DNA from: Pseudoneurospora amorphoporcata
Lineage: Eukaryota > Ascomycota > Sordariomycetes > Sordariales > Sordariaceae
Length of the DNA stretch: 64,000 bases
Reading direction: 5' to 3'
NCBI GenBank assembly: GCA_033297205.1
Contig: MU859101.1
Span: 1 to 64,000 of the forward strand
Part shown: piece by piece, positions 33,477 through 46,569 of the stretch
Layout: every line of letters begins with the position of its first letter
How positions within the stretch are numbered: the first letter of the stretch is position 1
Position numbers and translations under genes: made by a program
The notes under the pieces: model-generated
Database searches by the model: none
What the model was told of the DNA's origin: nothing
What the model saw: the letters and a program-made list of their open reading frames with translations, nothing else

Positions 33477-35299
33477 ATGCCCTGCTTCAAGGGCATCGCC
33501 GTAAGCATTCACGCGAACGGAGCGCCCCTACCCGAATATGGCATCCAGAAACAGTCCCGCGTCTCGCGAATCAACACGTACATCCCCGTACCTCAGCCCC
33601 AGATAAGCCCCGAGTCTGGCAAGCCCGAGGCCGCCAAGTTCGCCATCTCCATCACCCTGCTCACCCCTGGTCTGGCGATACCCTACTCGACACCCAAGGC
33701 CACCGAGAACAATCCCTATCCGAAGCCCGCCTTTGTCGGCACCATGCCCACCAGCACGGGCGAGCGCGGAAAGTACCATGGCGTTGTCGCCCCCTACATT
33801 CCCATGACGAATAGTGCGAACGAGACCATCGCTGCCTACATCTACTTTGACGGCAGGGGCAAGGAAGAAGTGGCTACCTTGTTGCGCCCCGGCGAGGAGA
33901 CGTGGGTCAATAGTAGATGGGTTCAGGTCCCTCAATCTGAAGGCGGAGGTTTAGCCGAGCGCGAGTTCCTCTTCCGCGAGGTCGGTCTCGAAAGATGGCT
34001 CAACGGTCTGGATCTTCAAGGTCACGACGCCGCCGAGAAGCTCGAACGTCGTCGGCAAAAGTTTGAGAAGCGCCGCAGGAGGCAAAAGGCCATTTCCGAG
34101 GGCAACGCAGCTTCCGGCCGTCTGCAGGGTACCCTTAGGTATGGATCCGAAGACAGGCCGGTCGAGGCCGTAGACGAGGACGCCTCGCTTTCCTCATCTG
34201 ATGACGACGAGCCCCCCGAGGCCACCGGGCAGATCAAGGTGGCCATGTTCCGCGTTATTGCGTCTGGCGAAATTAAGAAGGGCGAATACAGCCCGCAATT
34301 TGACGCCCATGACGACGATGACGAGGAAGGCGGCTCCAAGAGCGGCAACAACGGAATCGATGCGGATGTTGAGCACACCACTAGCTTTGCAAAGCCGAAG
34401 ACGCTTGATCCTAAGACTATCAGCACCCAGACGGTAACCGGCATCGACGGGCCAGAGAAGCCTTATGCGGTCTTTACCTTCTTCTATCGCGGCGAGCGTA
34501 AGTCCACGGGTACCATAACGGAAGCACAAAGACAGTACGCTAACCGACATTGTTACAGGCCAATTACAAAAGATGGGTGTCCTTGCCTCCGAGAAGCAGC
34601 AGGCTACCAGCCCTACTGCCGCCAAGCGACGATCTGCCCAGCTCGACTTCTCCAACCTAGGGCCGTTGAAGAAGCAAGGTACCGTAGGCTTCTCGACATT
34701 CCGTGATCGCGACGCACAGCCGAGGCCGAAGAAGTCACGCAAAAACACCAATGGCAAGGCCATGGACGAAGACAGCGATGACGACGATGATGATGACGAT
34801 ATCAGCGACAAGATGCTTGCTGATGATGAAGATAATGTCGACACTTCCAACCTGGGTCCGGAGGACGTCAAGTTTACTGGAGAACTGGCCGATGGAGTAA
34901 ATCGCATCAAGGTATGTGTCCGCTGTCTCCATACGTATTCAGCCTTGCAGCAGAACACTAACGCCCTCACAGCTCAAGCGCGCTCACGACGCGGGCCAAA
35001 GTAGCACCACTGGTTCGCAAGCCGGAGACGCCACCCCAGAGAACGGAGGCGCACCAGGAACAACCACTGGCCTGTCAGCACTATTCCCCAAAAGCCTTAC
35101 AGAAGAGGCGACCGCTGTCGGTAGTCCCATGAAGAAGGCTCGCGCGAGCGTAGACGACGTGGGCAGTGACGTCAAGCCACTCGGCGGCAGCTCTTTCGTG
35201 CCTTCAGTGCCCTCAAGTCTCAGTGGCATACTCGCCCAAGCCGCGGAGACGCCTCTACCGCAGACGATGGGCGGCGAGATGGACGAGGAGGAGCTATAG
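33477..35299 (+). CDS. DUF7918 fungal protein of unknown function
   Basis: A 566-residue protein from 33477-34497, 34559-34911 and 34973-35299. Both introns have clear donors (GTAAGT, GTATGT) and CTAAC branch motifs, and the exon lengths keep frame. The N-terminal 190 residues form a compact domain (FKGIAVSIHANGAPLPEYGI; AYIYFDGRGKEEVATLLRPG; FLFREVGLERWLNGLDL) that I recognise as the fungal DUF7918 region. It continues with AVFTFFYRGERQLQKMGVL across the first splice. The middle is basic (KLERRRQKFEKRRRRQK), followed by several acidic Asp/Glu runs; the C-terminal part is disordered. The mix of basic stretches and acidic tracts suggests a nuclear protein, which is inference. No enzymatic motif is visible. 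Confidence 0.85.
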
Positions 35300-36624
35300 G
35301 ACACTCTCGAAGCTTGTTATGATATCCGCTGTCTTTCCGTAATGGCTCGAACTGCCAAGAAGCTGCGGCGGTTGAGTGACAGGCGGGGAAAGATGAAATC
35401 TTCACGCCAATGAATGATTTCGAAAGAAGGGGATGTAGAGTCGAGAGGACACTCACTGGTGGCTGGGAGTGGGTGAAGAGACGAGAAGAGGGGACGTCAC
35501 CAGACCAGTTGTGAAGAGCCAACTTGGTCAATACCCACCAAAATCGGCTGGGTGCCTGGACGGAAGGAAGAAGATCACGGAAAATGATACAGCGAAAAAT
35601 GCCTCGCCCGAAACAGACAAATCAACTCACGCTCAACAAACCGAATCTCTCTTCCCTTTGTATTATCGGAAAACCGACACACGTAAAACTTTCCGTTTGT
35701 CTCTACTAGAACGGGCCACGAAGAAACTGCCGGATCAACCACTGCCATTACCGATCAATGGTTAGTCTTTTTCTATGTAGCTCAATGCGTTTGGCATAGA
35801 GTCAGGTTGGATTCCCAGCGAAAGGGGACGGGAACGAAAAAGGAGAAAGCTAGACCAAGGTAGTGTGTCTGGCTATTTCAGATGGGATTATGAAGAAGGG
35901 GGAAAGGATACAGGCTCATGCCGAAAGGTTTTTACGAGCACCATAAGCGGAGATGTTTTTGTGTCATCGAGCTTTGACTTGGAGCTGCTTGTTGGGGGGC
36001 AATAGAAGAATAAGGCTTACATGGACATATGCATACATCATGGCATACGATACATGGCCTTTGTGCAAGTATAGGATAGCTGAGCTGCCCGAAGTAGATG
36101 GTCAGCTGGTGTATGGATATTGGACGATTTTCGAAATCCGGAAAGTTTGCGGAGTTTGTGGACAGTAAAGGTAGTTAAGGTACCGTGATAGCTAAGCTAG
36201 GCATGCAGCGGATGTTCAATTTTCAAGTTTTCCACAAGCCTGATGCGGCTCGTGATTCTTAACAGTGACATGAATAGGTAGGCAGGCATGAAGGAGGAGG
36301 AGAAGACTCATAGTTATTGAAGACAGGTAGGTACCCGTGAGTGAAGACCTCGAGAGTGGCTGTTCGTTACGAGGACATGTAAGGCTCACCACCACCACCA
36401 CCCACGGATAGATAGATAAGTGAATGAATGAGTGACGATTGTTACCAGTCTCGGTGGAGATCGGAGTCGGAAACGTACGTTTTGAGACTGGACTGATCTC
36501 AAATCGTTCCAAACAGCTTGAAGGGTGTCACCTCAGCTATGGCATACTTTAATCAAAAGACACTTCAGGTGATGGATGATAACCGGACACAATTGTTCAA
36601 CCCAGAAGAGCCGGTCAACAAAAA

Positions 36625-36707
<83 letters not shown>

Positions 36708-37218
36708 AGTCCAGAAAGCCGCTAAAGAAGTCCTCATTAGACTTATCGGTATTGAGCAAATCTCTAATGAGCAACCAACAACATATTGAAGCTTGACAGA
36801 ACTAATGGAAGCCGGCAAACACCTATCCCATATAACGGTCATAAGAACCAGTCTTGATATTGGTATCTCTCGCAGCAACACACAACACGCAACACGCAAC
36901 GCGAATAACGAACACGGAGACCTCCCTTTTCATGTGAATAATGACCATTGGATCAGTTCCCAACACTAGTTGTCCGTACCTGTTTGGTATCTCATTCTTC
37001 GATAACTCCCTTTTTTTTTCCCGTCTACCCACAAGCTCTCCCTCAACTTGTATCCATTACTTTCCTTCTTTTTTATACTTCATACTCCCACACAGTATCT
37101 CCCTTTCTTGAACCCAAACCGATATTCCCCTACTTTCCCACATTCTCTCCTTTGTTGCTCTGCCGAGCCGTGTCCATCCCTTTTGGACCTTCCACTTTCT
37201 TTTCCCACTTCAAACCCC
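35300..37218. other. convergent 3' intergenic region with an 80-nt A run
   Basis: The region between the DUF7918 and TVP18 stop codons. No gene seen. It contains the A run listed separately, AGGTAGGTACC-type motifs near 36176, 36281 and 36325, and a CT-rich stretch at 36990-37210. Confidence 0.5.
36626..36705 (+). repeat. uninterrupted run of 80 A
   Basis: A pure A run of 80 nt, preceded by CAAAAAC, about 510 bp beyond the TVP18 stop on the other strand. No retroposon body or target-site duplication was recognised. Confidence 0.9.
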
Positions 37219-38229
37219 TTATACAATCATCTGCGCAACCCCCGCACCACCAAGCGTCTTGCTTCCCACAAACGCCTGGCCCTTGAGCGCCGCCAGACCG
37301 TAGCAGATACCCGTGAAGCTCAAGAAGATACCCGGGACAATGAGCGAAGTGGCACGATCGATGCAGGATAAGAAAACGACAACGGCCATGACACCGTAGG
37401 CGGCGGCGCGCATGTAGTTTGTCGAGATCTTGCGGATGGCTTGGTCGAAGGAGGCCGAGGTCGGGCAGATGCGCAGGAGGAGAGGGACTTCGATGAAGAG
37501 GATCACGAAGGAGAAGCACCTGGTTGGGGAAAGGGGTGTTAGTAGTTTTGGGGAATGGGGGAAGGTTGGGATAGGAAGAAGGAGGGCAGGGATACTGGGG
37601 AAAAGAAGGGAGAGGGAGAAAGGGAGAGCTGGGTGAGGGGCCAACCTACAGAGTGATGACAGAGAAGACAATGATGATGGGTCTAAAAGTGAAGATGTTG
37701 GCAATGCCAAGGGCAAAGCAGAGGATCATGGAGAGAATGCCGAGCCTGTGGAAAGGTGGTTGGTAGGTTAGCTCTCCTCCTGTTTCTTGGCCTTCATGTG
37801 ATGATGGTATTTGTCTCTGTTGGCCTCGCTGTCTGCTCGTGTTGGCGCTGAACAGCTGGAGAGCTGTCGAGCGAAGAGTTCCAGCTGCTTCAAGCTTGCA
37901 CTCTCGAGGAGCATCGATAGAGAAGGTACGCATGCAAGACGTAGCTGACTTGCGCCAACTACGCTACGCAAGGGAAGGGATTGTGTGTGTGTGTGCGCTC
38001 ACCATTGTCCATAGATGCCTGTAGGAAATCATCATAGTCAGCAACGTCCTCGTTGAATCATAATGAGTAGATCCCCCGTTCCCCGACCCCATCGGCATCG
38101 GCGCAAGCTTCACCGACGCCGAGGGGGATCAGCGCCGGCGAGGGGCAGATGGGGAGGGGCAGAGGGGAAGCAGAGTGACGGAGATAACGTACTGAAGTTG
38201 CGCGTCGCGAATTCCTCCTTGAGCGTCAT
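37219..38229 (-). CDS. tvp18: Golgi membrane protein TVP18
   Basis: A 149-residue protein from four exons on the minus strand: 38229-38193, 38018-38003, 37745-37650 and 37519-37219. Donors are GTACGT, GTGAGC, GTAGGT; acceptors are CAG. The second exon is only 16 nt. The product begins MTLKEEFATRNFSIYGQW and continues with LGILSMILCFALGIANIFTF; it includes FEDQ-like SASFDQAIRKISTNYMRAAA and ends KGQAFVGSKTLGGAGVAQMIV. This is the length and ending typical of fungal TVP18, a four-span protein of Tlg2-containing late Golgi vesicles. Its molecular activity is not well defined in any species. The start is fixed by the conserved MTLKEEF. Confidence 0.93.
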
Positions 38230-39995
38230 TTTGGCTAGTTTATCGAAGCTTTTCGTTTACTCCTTTTTTGTTCTGTAGTTTGGTGGTTTTGGTCGTTCCC
38301 GCCGATTGCTATCTTACTACTTTGCGCAAGATCTTTCGTAACTCGTGGTGTGGTTCAACGTTCGTTTCCGTTTTCGTAAAAGTCGTCGTTTACTAGCTCG
38401 CTCGCGAGTAGTTGTAGTTGTTGGTTGGTTGGTTGTTGAGAGGAGAAAAGTTGGTTTATTGAGGGACCTATCCGGCGGTCTTTGTGGCTTGATGCTTTCC
38501 ACTCGCTTGTTGTAGGGAAATAGGTGGTTGGTTTGTTGGTTGTTTCGTTCGTTTCGGCAAACAATGGGAATTGACAGTGATACGACCTGGGTTCCCCCTT
38601 GTTGTCCTAACTTTCCAAAGAGGCTTTATGGTGGGTTGCTGTAGGCCGTTTTTACTGTTTTGTCGTGAGGGGAGGGAGCCCGAGAGAGAAATAGGTGAAC
38701 AAAGTACGAGGCTGGGCGGTAAAGAGAAGATCCCCAGTCGGTCGGGTCGGGTCTCCGTCCGTCGACAGAGTCGGTATGGATAAGATGCCGATGCTGGATC
38801 TGGATGGGGTCTGGGTTGGGGTCGTCGACCGAGTCGCGGGTTGCTCCGGAAACGGGTGGGTTTCTGTTCTGTTTGTTGAGAGGGATCTTGAGGTTTTCAC
38901 CGACAAGACACCAATGCTCTTTTCCACGATTTGTTGAGGAGATCGAGAGGTTAGAACAGCAATCGACGTAATGTGTAAAGTGTGTAGTGAGAAGAGTCAC
39001 GGTGTAGTTGAAGGAGGGGAGGTTCCGGCAAGGGTAACGTAAGCTTCAACTCCTGATTGGAGGTCGACGGATGGTGTTCGTAGCAGCTCGACGCCCTACA
39101 ACGGAAGGTGTAACGGGCTTGCCAAGGGCCCAAGGTGAGCGCCAAGTACGAGTGTGGCCGGTGCTTTTCAAGTGCCTGATAGTGGCGGTGCTTGCTGTGT
39201 CCGCTTGTGTCACTCTTGGGACTGGCGTGTAAACGGGATGCGCCGAGTCGATGATTTCACGGCGTTGGAACTTTGAGTGCTCCCTCGATGAAACCGAAAG
39301 GGCGATTCTTCAGTTGAACAAGCGAGGGGATAAAGAACCTGAGCGTCTTTAACGGTTTCAGGGTCAGGGGACTCGCTCATATATCCCCTTGTTGTAGCCC
39401 ATGAACCCTTATCACTCATGTGTTGCCCATCATTGATCAACATCGTCAAGTTGCCAGGCAGCACCTTGGACTCTTTGTTGCAAGCCTCGCCCGCTGACGA
39501 CGACGTTACGCGGCAATCTGACAGATGAGGCCTCTCTCGGTAACAAGTGAGAGTTCATTATCATGGAATGTTCCAACAAGTGACATGCCACAAGCCAAAC
39601 GCATGGACATGGGCACAAAGCCAAGCCTTCTTCCGAGATCGCCAACTGAACATCTCAATGCCAAGCCTGTGATGACCTGATGACAGTAAACTTCGTTTAT
39701 AAACGTAGACCTCTGTTCCTCTGTTCCCACACACCATGGATCTAGAAAGTCCTTCCTCTCATCATCAACAGTCGAGATTGAACTCGGCTTCCTCCATCTT
39801 CTTCCACTCGTTACACACAAACAAACAGCAACACATACACCAAAAAGACAGGCGCGCAGAAAAGTCTCTCGTTCACTCGTGCACGCCGACTCGGCAATCC
39901 CATCGTTTGAATATTTGTTTGATTTGGTTTGGTATTCTTCCACCTCTTCAGATAATCATAACATGCCTTCACACACACATCCACCAGCTACTCGC
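38230..39995. other. intergenic between TVP18 start and NTF2 stop
   Basis: 1.8 kb with the upstream region of TVP18 and the 3' side of NTF2. Several frames are open over 60-145 codons but none resembles a family; the GTTGGTTG-rich stretch at 38410-38550 is low complexity. I see no RNA gene. Confidence 0.5.
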
Positions 39996-41045
39996 TTAGA
40001 GGAGGACAAGCTTGAAGATGTCGTTGAAGACGAACCACTGGCCGGAGGCGTCCTGGGTGAGCTGGAAGGCCTGGGAGAAGCCGAGAGGGCGCTGCTCGTC
40101 ATCGACCTGTCCGGAGTGTTAGATGACAACAGTCTTGTGCTTCAGCTTCACGAATGCCACTTACAATAAGCTGGCCAGTGACAAGGATGACGATACCGCC
40201 GTTAGCGGTGGGCTGGGCGTCGGGAGGGCCGTACTCGTGCTTAACCTTCTGGAAGGGCAGAGACTGTTTGGTTGCTCTGTCAGTTTCCCTGACTCTCATG
40301 TTCCCTCGACGGCCTTTGTTTCGGCAGGCGCAGACTTACAGTAAGCTTCTGAGCAATAGCCTGGGCACCGAGTGACTGGGCACCCTCGAAGGTGAGCATA
40401 GAGTTATCGCGCTGTGTGGTAGAGTGATTATGTCAGCATATATGTCCTTCTCCTGTGTATGCCTTTCGACATGCGCGTCTACGTCACGAAAGAGCGCATC
40501 GTCGTCGGCTTTGGTAAAAGGTCTGGGAGAGAGGGAATCGTACGTAGAGACCAGCGAGGGCCTTGCGGTCGGTATCGAAGGTGGAGTAGTAGTGAGCAAC
40601 GAATTGCGCTGTTAGGCGAGAAAAGCGTGGTGTTAGGTTCAACTCAGTCGATCGCAGTAGCAATAGTCATCATCCGTTGGAGCGCTGTTCTGGTCTGCCG
40701 CCTCCTGCCTTCGTCCTGTTCAGTCCCTCCTCTTTCTAGGGACTTGAGCCCATATCGTCTGTCATGTCCCGCTGTAACCTCGACGGGGGAGCGGCTCGAG
40801 CTCGTGTGCATGGTCGGATTTCTACTCACTGGCGACGGTGGTGAAGTCTGTCATGGAGGCCGAGAGGTTAGCAATCCTGATGCTCTCTGTTACTTATTGA
40901 CTGCCATCGCGGCGATAACGTGGCAGCCACGTGAAAGCTGGGTTGGGCTGGAGCGAGAGCTTCGACCGCGAGCCTGTCTGGCTGTCTGCCTGTAGTCCTG
41001 CTCATTGTTGGCCATGCGCACTTACCGAGAGACATTTTGGCGGTT
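39996..41045 (-). CDS. ntf2: nuclear transport factor 2 (NTF2)
   Basis: A 124-residue NTF2 assembled from six exons on the minus strand: 41045-41036 (10 nt), 40847-40830 (18 nt), 40608-40544, 40411-40340, 40263-40165 and 40106-39996. Every junction has GT and AG and the total is 375 nt with one open frame. The protein begins MSLDFTTVATQFVAHYYSTF, continues TDRKALAGLYRDNSMLTFEG, and has the conserved SLPFQKVKHEYGPPDAQPT and VTGQLIVDDEQRPLGFSQAF segments. NTF2 is a homodimer that carries RanGDP into the nucleus through nuclear pores by binding FG nucleoporins. Length and start match the family. Because five introns interrupt a tiny gene, no single long reading frame reveals it. Confidence 0.94.
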
Positions 41046-44000
41046 GTTTCGCTGGAAACTTTTATAACAGATTTCGATATGGGTATAATGCAAGAGTATG
41101 GCTAGCAAGACGTCGGGCAGAAGAAGAGGAAAAGAGAGTTGGTGGATGGCGGGTGGTGTTGATATTATATTGGCCTCTTTCGTAGTTCGAAGTTTGTCAG
41201 TACCCAAAGATGGGGGCTGGTGGGGGGGACTGGGAGGGATGACACAGGCTGTGCTTGTAGCCCGCCCAGGCGCTAGGTACCTACTATTGCGACTGCGCGC
41301 CGCCTGCCTTGTGCCTGTGGCCTGTGACTGACCGATCGCGAGACATACCGTTCGCAACAGTAAAGGTTCGTGGTGGGGTTAAATTTCGGCCTCAGCTAAA
41401 AGCGGGGTACAGTACCGTCACGCCCGGCAGGCGGTCCAAGCTTTCCTCCCACTTGCTTCTCGCCAGGCAGCATAAAATTCGCGGCAGGGATTTTTGAAGC
41501 TTTTCCTCTTCAACACCTTTTTCGTCGCAACTTTTTGCACCACTGTTTGGCCCGCGATGCCATCACAACAGAGGCAATCGGCGCACCGGCGCCGTCGTTG
41601 ACTAACTTCAAACAGGTAAGACACAATCACATTTGCTGTTTACCCATTCCCCTCGGATGATGACTTATTCTTCTTCAAACAACTGAATCCTTATGTTGAA
41701 TACTTAATATATCAAGCTCAACAGTCTGACACCACAAGCAACCCTTTGCTTTTATTTGCACTACAACCAATGCATCGGTCTAATGTCTTCAAAAGGCTAA
41801 CAATTGGTTCAGATTTGTAGACAAACACCGACAGCTTCGCTGCTCCCAACGGCATGGACGGCACGCTAGCCTAGGCTGCCTGGCTGCACCTGGCGAGGTT
41901 TAGTCGATGACGCTCTGTTGCGATCTTGACGAAGGTTAAAATACCGCGAAGACGGACCTTGTCATGGCTGGATGCCAGGAGCTGGCGGAGGTTGCCAGAC
42001 AGCATGAGGCTCGGTTGTTCCCACCAAGTGGTGGCCGTGGTCGAGCCAGATGTGGTTAGCCAGAGATAGCACATCCACGACATCTGGGATAAGACGGTGA
42101 CCGTGGACTTTGCTCTGGATTCCATACCTGGCGTGGATTTCTGGTGTTTGTTGCGAAGAGCTCCGCGAAGATCAACGATATCGCTCTGGGGTAGTCTCAT
42201 GATAACTATGGTAGTGTTGAATACATGACATTGTCAACAACAACAACTAAACGTTTTCATGTCATGAACAAGGTACGACCTCACCCTCCATTCTCCCGTC
42301 TCTTCCTGCCCTCTTTGCTTCGGCACCCATCCCCTTCCCAACCGCAGCTGTACATGATGATAAAAGGGATTCCTAATTGCCTTCGGGTTATGAGGTATTG
42401 ATACAGCCATACGTGGACTGTACCAATTGTTCCTTCTGAGATTACAGCTTGCATTCACTTCATGTTTTGCCTTGGACATATTCGTCGAGACCTATCAGCA
42501 AGCAAGAGAGACATAGCTAACATGCGCTCTTAAGTGGAAACTTGGTTCATCTAGAAGAACGAAGGATAATGGAGACTCGGAGTTGACTAGAGGATGGTGA
42601 TGGGCTTTGGCTCGTTTGTCTTCCAAGTACCTCCGGTTTCACATATTGAAATAAACTATCTTTTAACTATGCTTCCGTTCTTTTCCCATGCATCATTTGT
42701 GTTTATGTCCCAACTTCTCTCAGCTACGAGAAATGACACGAGAAACCAAGGCTGCTGAACAAGGTCGAAAAACGCATAGGATAGGTAAGTCTGCTCACAG
42801 CTGGCCAGACATGTCGTTGATGGCAAACGCCAAACACTCTTTGAGGTCTTGGTCTTTCATCCGATCTCGACTCCTGTCATGGCATATACCCAAGTAAGAA
42901 CCCTTTCCCATCCACCCACGTGTATCTGGGCGGCCCGCCCGCTGCGTTGACAATCATCGACCGACACTTTCCTTCTTTTTCCGCTGGTTTGTACCTCTTG
43001 AGCTTGATCCCGGACATATTTTGAGTTATCTAGCGCTGCTGCAAGGTATGGTCTTTGGATACACACACAGCTTAGGCATAACGTAAGTAGCATGTAGGTA
43101 TACCGTGCTCGGATTTTTTTTGGTGTTCGTTAAGGTAGGTACTACGTACGGTGTTACCATCAAATATCACAATCCGTCTCGTCCGTCTAACTTGACCAGA
43201 GAACATGCTCATATGAGGCCGTGGGATATAAACCGCCAAGAAAACCATTTTCGCTCGATGAAACAATCAAACCAATCATCTAGTGCTAATTACACACGCA
43301 TTCTATAATTGTGTAATGTTGTGTCTCTAGGGGGCCTCTTGGGATTGAGACGGACACTCACTCGCACACTGCGTACCGATGTGGTCTTGTGATGGATGGA
43401 AAAGTCGAAATAGGAAACGGTGATTTTTTTGTAGGAAGAAAGCTGGGGTTGAGCTGTCTTGGGTTTAAAAGTGGTCCAGGTACTTATGGTAGTTACAGGC
43501 AGGTAGTTGGGGAGTTCGTGGTTGACCGCCTTTCGCATAGTATCGATGTCTTGCATGAAACGGATAAAGTTATCAGCAGTATTTTGTTAAGATTGTTTTT
43601 CGGTTATGTTTTGCTTGGTAGGATCGGTTCCTGTTCGGCTGTCTTGTGGGCAGATAGAGCTGTTGAAAAGGATCGTGAAAGAACGGAGCAAGGGAATGAC
43701 ATAACACCTACCTGGCTTTTGTATCATGCAAGTTTTACCCAAGAAAAGAGAGGGCGTTTCTGGGCGTATCGAATGTAGGCTTGGTTTTTTGTGCCACGAT
43801 CGTGTACATACATTCTTTGGCGAACTCCCCGGCGCTTTCGGGATGTTCGAATTTGTAGTTGTTTGAGTTTCTGTTAACTAAACATGGCGTTGCCACAGGA
43901 CAAAGGCCGAAAAGGGGCCCTCCCGGTTGTTGTTGTGCGCGTGGGATGATATGATGTTTTATGTAGTTTTGGGGCTTGACGATCAAATGGAGATTGCGTC

Positions 44001-46569
44001 ATGTTTTTGGGGCTTTTGTTTCTTCAAGGTTCTCTTTGTCGGAAAAGTGAAATTTTTGCTGAAGGATCACGATCGAGAGATGATGATTCCTTGGCTTGAT
44101 TTCGACTGCATAGCACTTGGACATGAGAAAGAAGACGTACATATCCTCAAAGGTCTGAAACTTTGCTATCGTGAACGGTGGCCAGAGCTATAATACGTGT
44201 TCGGCTGGCAAGGAGCCAACACGCTCCGGCTCAGCCCTGAATTTGGCAAGCTGGTGAGATAAAGACCCATCGGTACCTGTTCTATACTTTGACCATGTCC
44301 ATACATACATAGGTAGCTCGTGAATAAGTTTCATGCTTTTTAGCTTGCCCTGGCGTGTAAAGAAGCGGTCACCGTTGAGTTTAGGCACAACTGTCGTGTT
44401 GCAGGTTGTGATTGGCCTGGAGCTTTGCGAATTGTTGCATTCCCAACATCTCTTGGGACCGTTCGAGAGGGGAGGAGCTGGCAAGATGAGTGAGGGGAAC
44501 GGCCGGGAGTCTTGGACTTTTTCATCACCGGAGCTGCCGTCTCGCTAGAGCTGTTGTAGCCTCTGTATACATTGGTGTTGTTTTGTTTCTGAGGAGAGTC
44601 TCATCAAGAACAACATCAAAACCCATCAATCACCCCATGTCATGAAGTGGAAAGAAGGGCAGATCAGTAGGCCTCACCTATTTAAGGTGTATCCGCTCTC
44701 CCATCTCAGGGCCTGATCCTAACAAAGTGGTCGAGCTGGCTGTTGAGGAAGAAAGGAAAAAGAAAGGGGAAAAAGTCAGATGTCCAATGTTCTAGAAAGC
44801 GGTTAGAAGAGTCTTGTTAAAACTCTTCACGTCACTTGAACAGCTCTGGACTTGTGCAACCTATCGAGGCAGGACTTGGCCCGCCGTGGTCGAGGAAGCT
44901 GCAGCCCGTTTAGAGATGGGGCAATGGTGGGGTAGAGATGACGGGGCTTTCAAGCGGGTGCCAGGGGTGTCCTGAAAGGGGTTTAACGCTGGAAACCTGA
45001 AATGTTCTTTGAGGCGCTGCCAGGGGGGAGCTTCCAGTTGGGAGTGTGCACCTTGATGAGCACTTAGGTTTGAAGTCCCTGGTCTTCACAGTTGACGTTG
45101 CTCAAGCTGTCTGTCCGTGTCTGAACCACAACATTGGATTTCAACTAGATCCGAAAGAGGACTATGCAGATGAAAGTTAACAAAACTCTCAGGTACGGGA
45201 TCAACTCGGCTGGACGGCAGAGTTTGACGGTCAGATGGCAGCATCGTAAACAAGACTCAATCAGGGACCGGTCGATTCGTACCGTACAACAGTACAACAA
45301 CACTGTATGCGCCCCATGACGGCTTTTGGCGGTACCTTTGCGGTACGATGGCGGTTGGAACGGTTAATGACGGCGAGGGGCATTGGGGCCACTCTGTTCT
45401 AAGCCTAATGAGGGCATTGACGATGCACATGCTGTGAGAGTCTGGAGAAAGCATGCAAGTAAATGACCCAATTGGCTATGGAAAGCAGACAATTCATTGT
45501 GCGGATAAACAAGTTGGGACAGTATTCAAGTCACAATGTTGTTGCTGGTGACGAACACTCTTCTTAAAAACACAATGAAGACGATATAAGTGGCCAGCGC
45601 GCCGCCCTCCGAGTTTCCACTGTTGCACATCACATCCGTTTCCATTATTGCTTCGACTCGCAACTGAACTTGATCAAAGAAAACAAGACAGGCCGCTTTC
45701 CAATTGGCTTTTTGAAAACACCTCCGACCTCCGACTTGATCCTTCCTATGAACCTAATCGCCCGATATCACCACCATTATACTTGCATTGTCAACACGGA
45801 ACCTTATCTCTAGGTGAGTGCAGTACAGTGACACACATCCCGGTTTCCCCAGGTTGTATGCGGATTTCAACGGGCTTGAGCAAGCGCCGGCCTTTCCTGC
45901 TGCTGGCACTTTTGACACAGTCCGTCCCCAACCAGATTCCCGATCCTGCCCCCCCTCCTTCCCGTCATAGCTACATCCAGACCTGAAGAAGCTCAAGGTA
46001 CACACGGAAGCACATCTTCCAGCTACATGTACTGCTATTGCAAAGAGAAGTGCCCAGCATCGTCTTATCAGATGATTCCATTCCTCTCAACAGATAAAAA
46101 GGACCGCGCCAACCGACCAGAACCGAGACGCACTGAATCCCAAGCGAATGGACGCAAGCGCCGTGTTTCCAGGTTATTGCGACCCGTCCGAAACCACAAG
46201 CGGTGTCCATGGGGAACGGCGATCCGGAAGCCCAGGTTCTGCCCCGGGTTCCCCTTTTCTGGCTGACCACTTTATCACGAAAGATCACGAAGCACCACAC
46301 CCACTTCCCTCATCACCTTGCATCCCATTGTTCTTCAACATATTGACTTGTTCCTGTGTGTCTTCGTTTGCACCCTTGAAAGAACCTGGGCTAATAGTCA
46401 CTTTAGTACCGGGCCACTTACACGAGTGACCTTGACGAATCTAGACGACCCCGACATCTATATCCAGATATCTGAGACGTTGGTCACTAAGCCAGACTAA
46501 CCCCGGCTGATAACGAACGGGAACACCGAACATACATAGCTTCGACTCGGCCAGAGCCCAGATATCACC
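41046..46569. other. 5.5-kb divergent intergenic region without a recognised gene
   Basis: The region between the NTF2 start (-) and the AIM21 start (+). I found no reading frame with family resemblance, no tRNA or 5S rRNA by eye, and no transposon ends. It has AGGTAGGTA-type motifs near 41274, 43130 and 44307. The last 900 bp probably hold the AIM21 promoter and leader. An unannotated non-coding RNA or a multi-exon small gene like NTF2 could be missed here. Confidence 0.45.

Noticed and set aside
41557..41601. Tiny ORF starting MPSQ, reminiscent of ribosomal protein L39
   Set aside because: Similarity stops after four residues and no exon with the rest of L39 was found.
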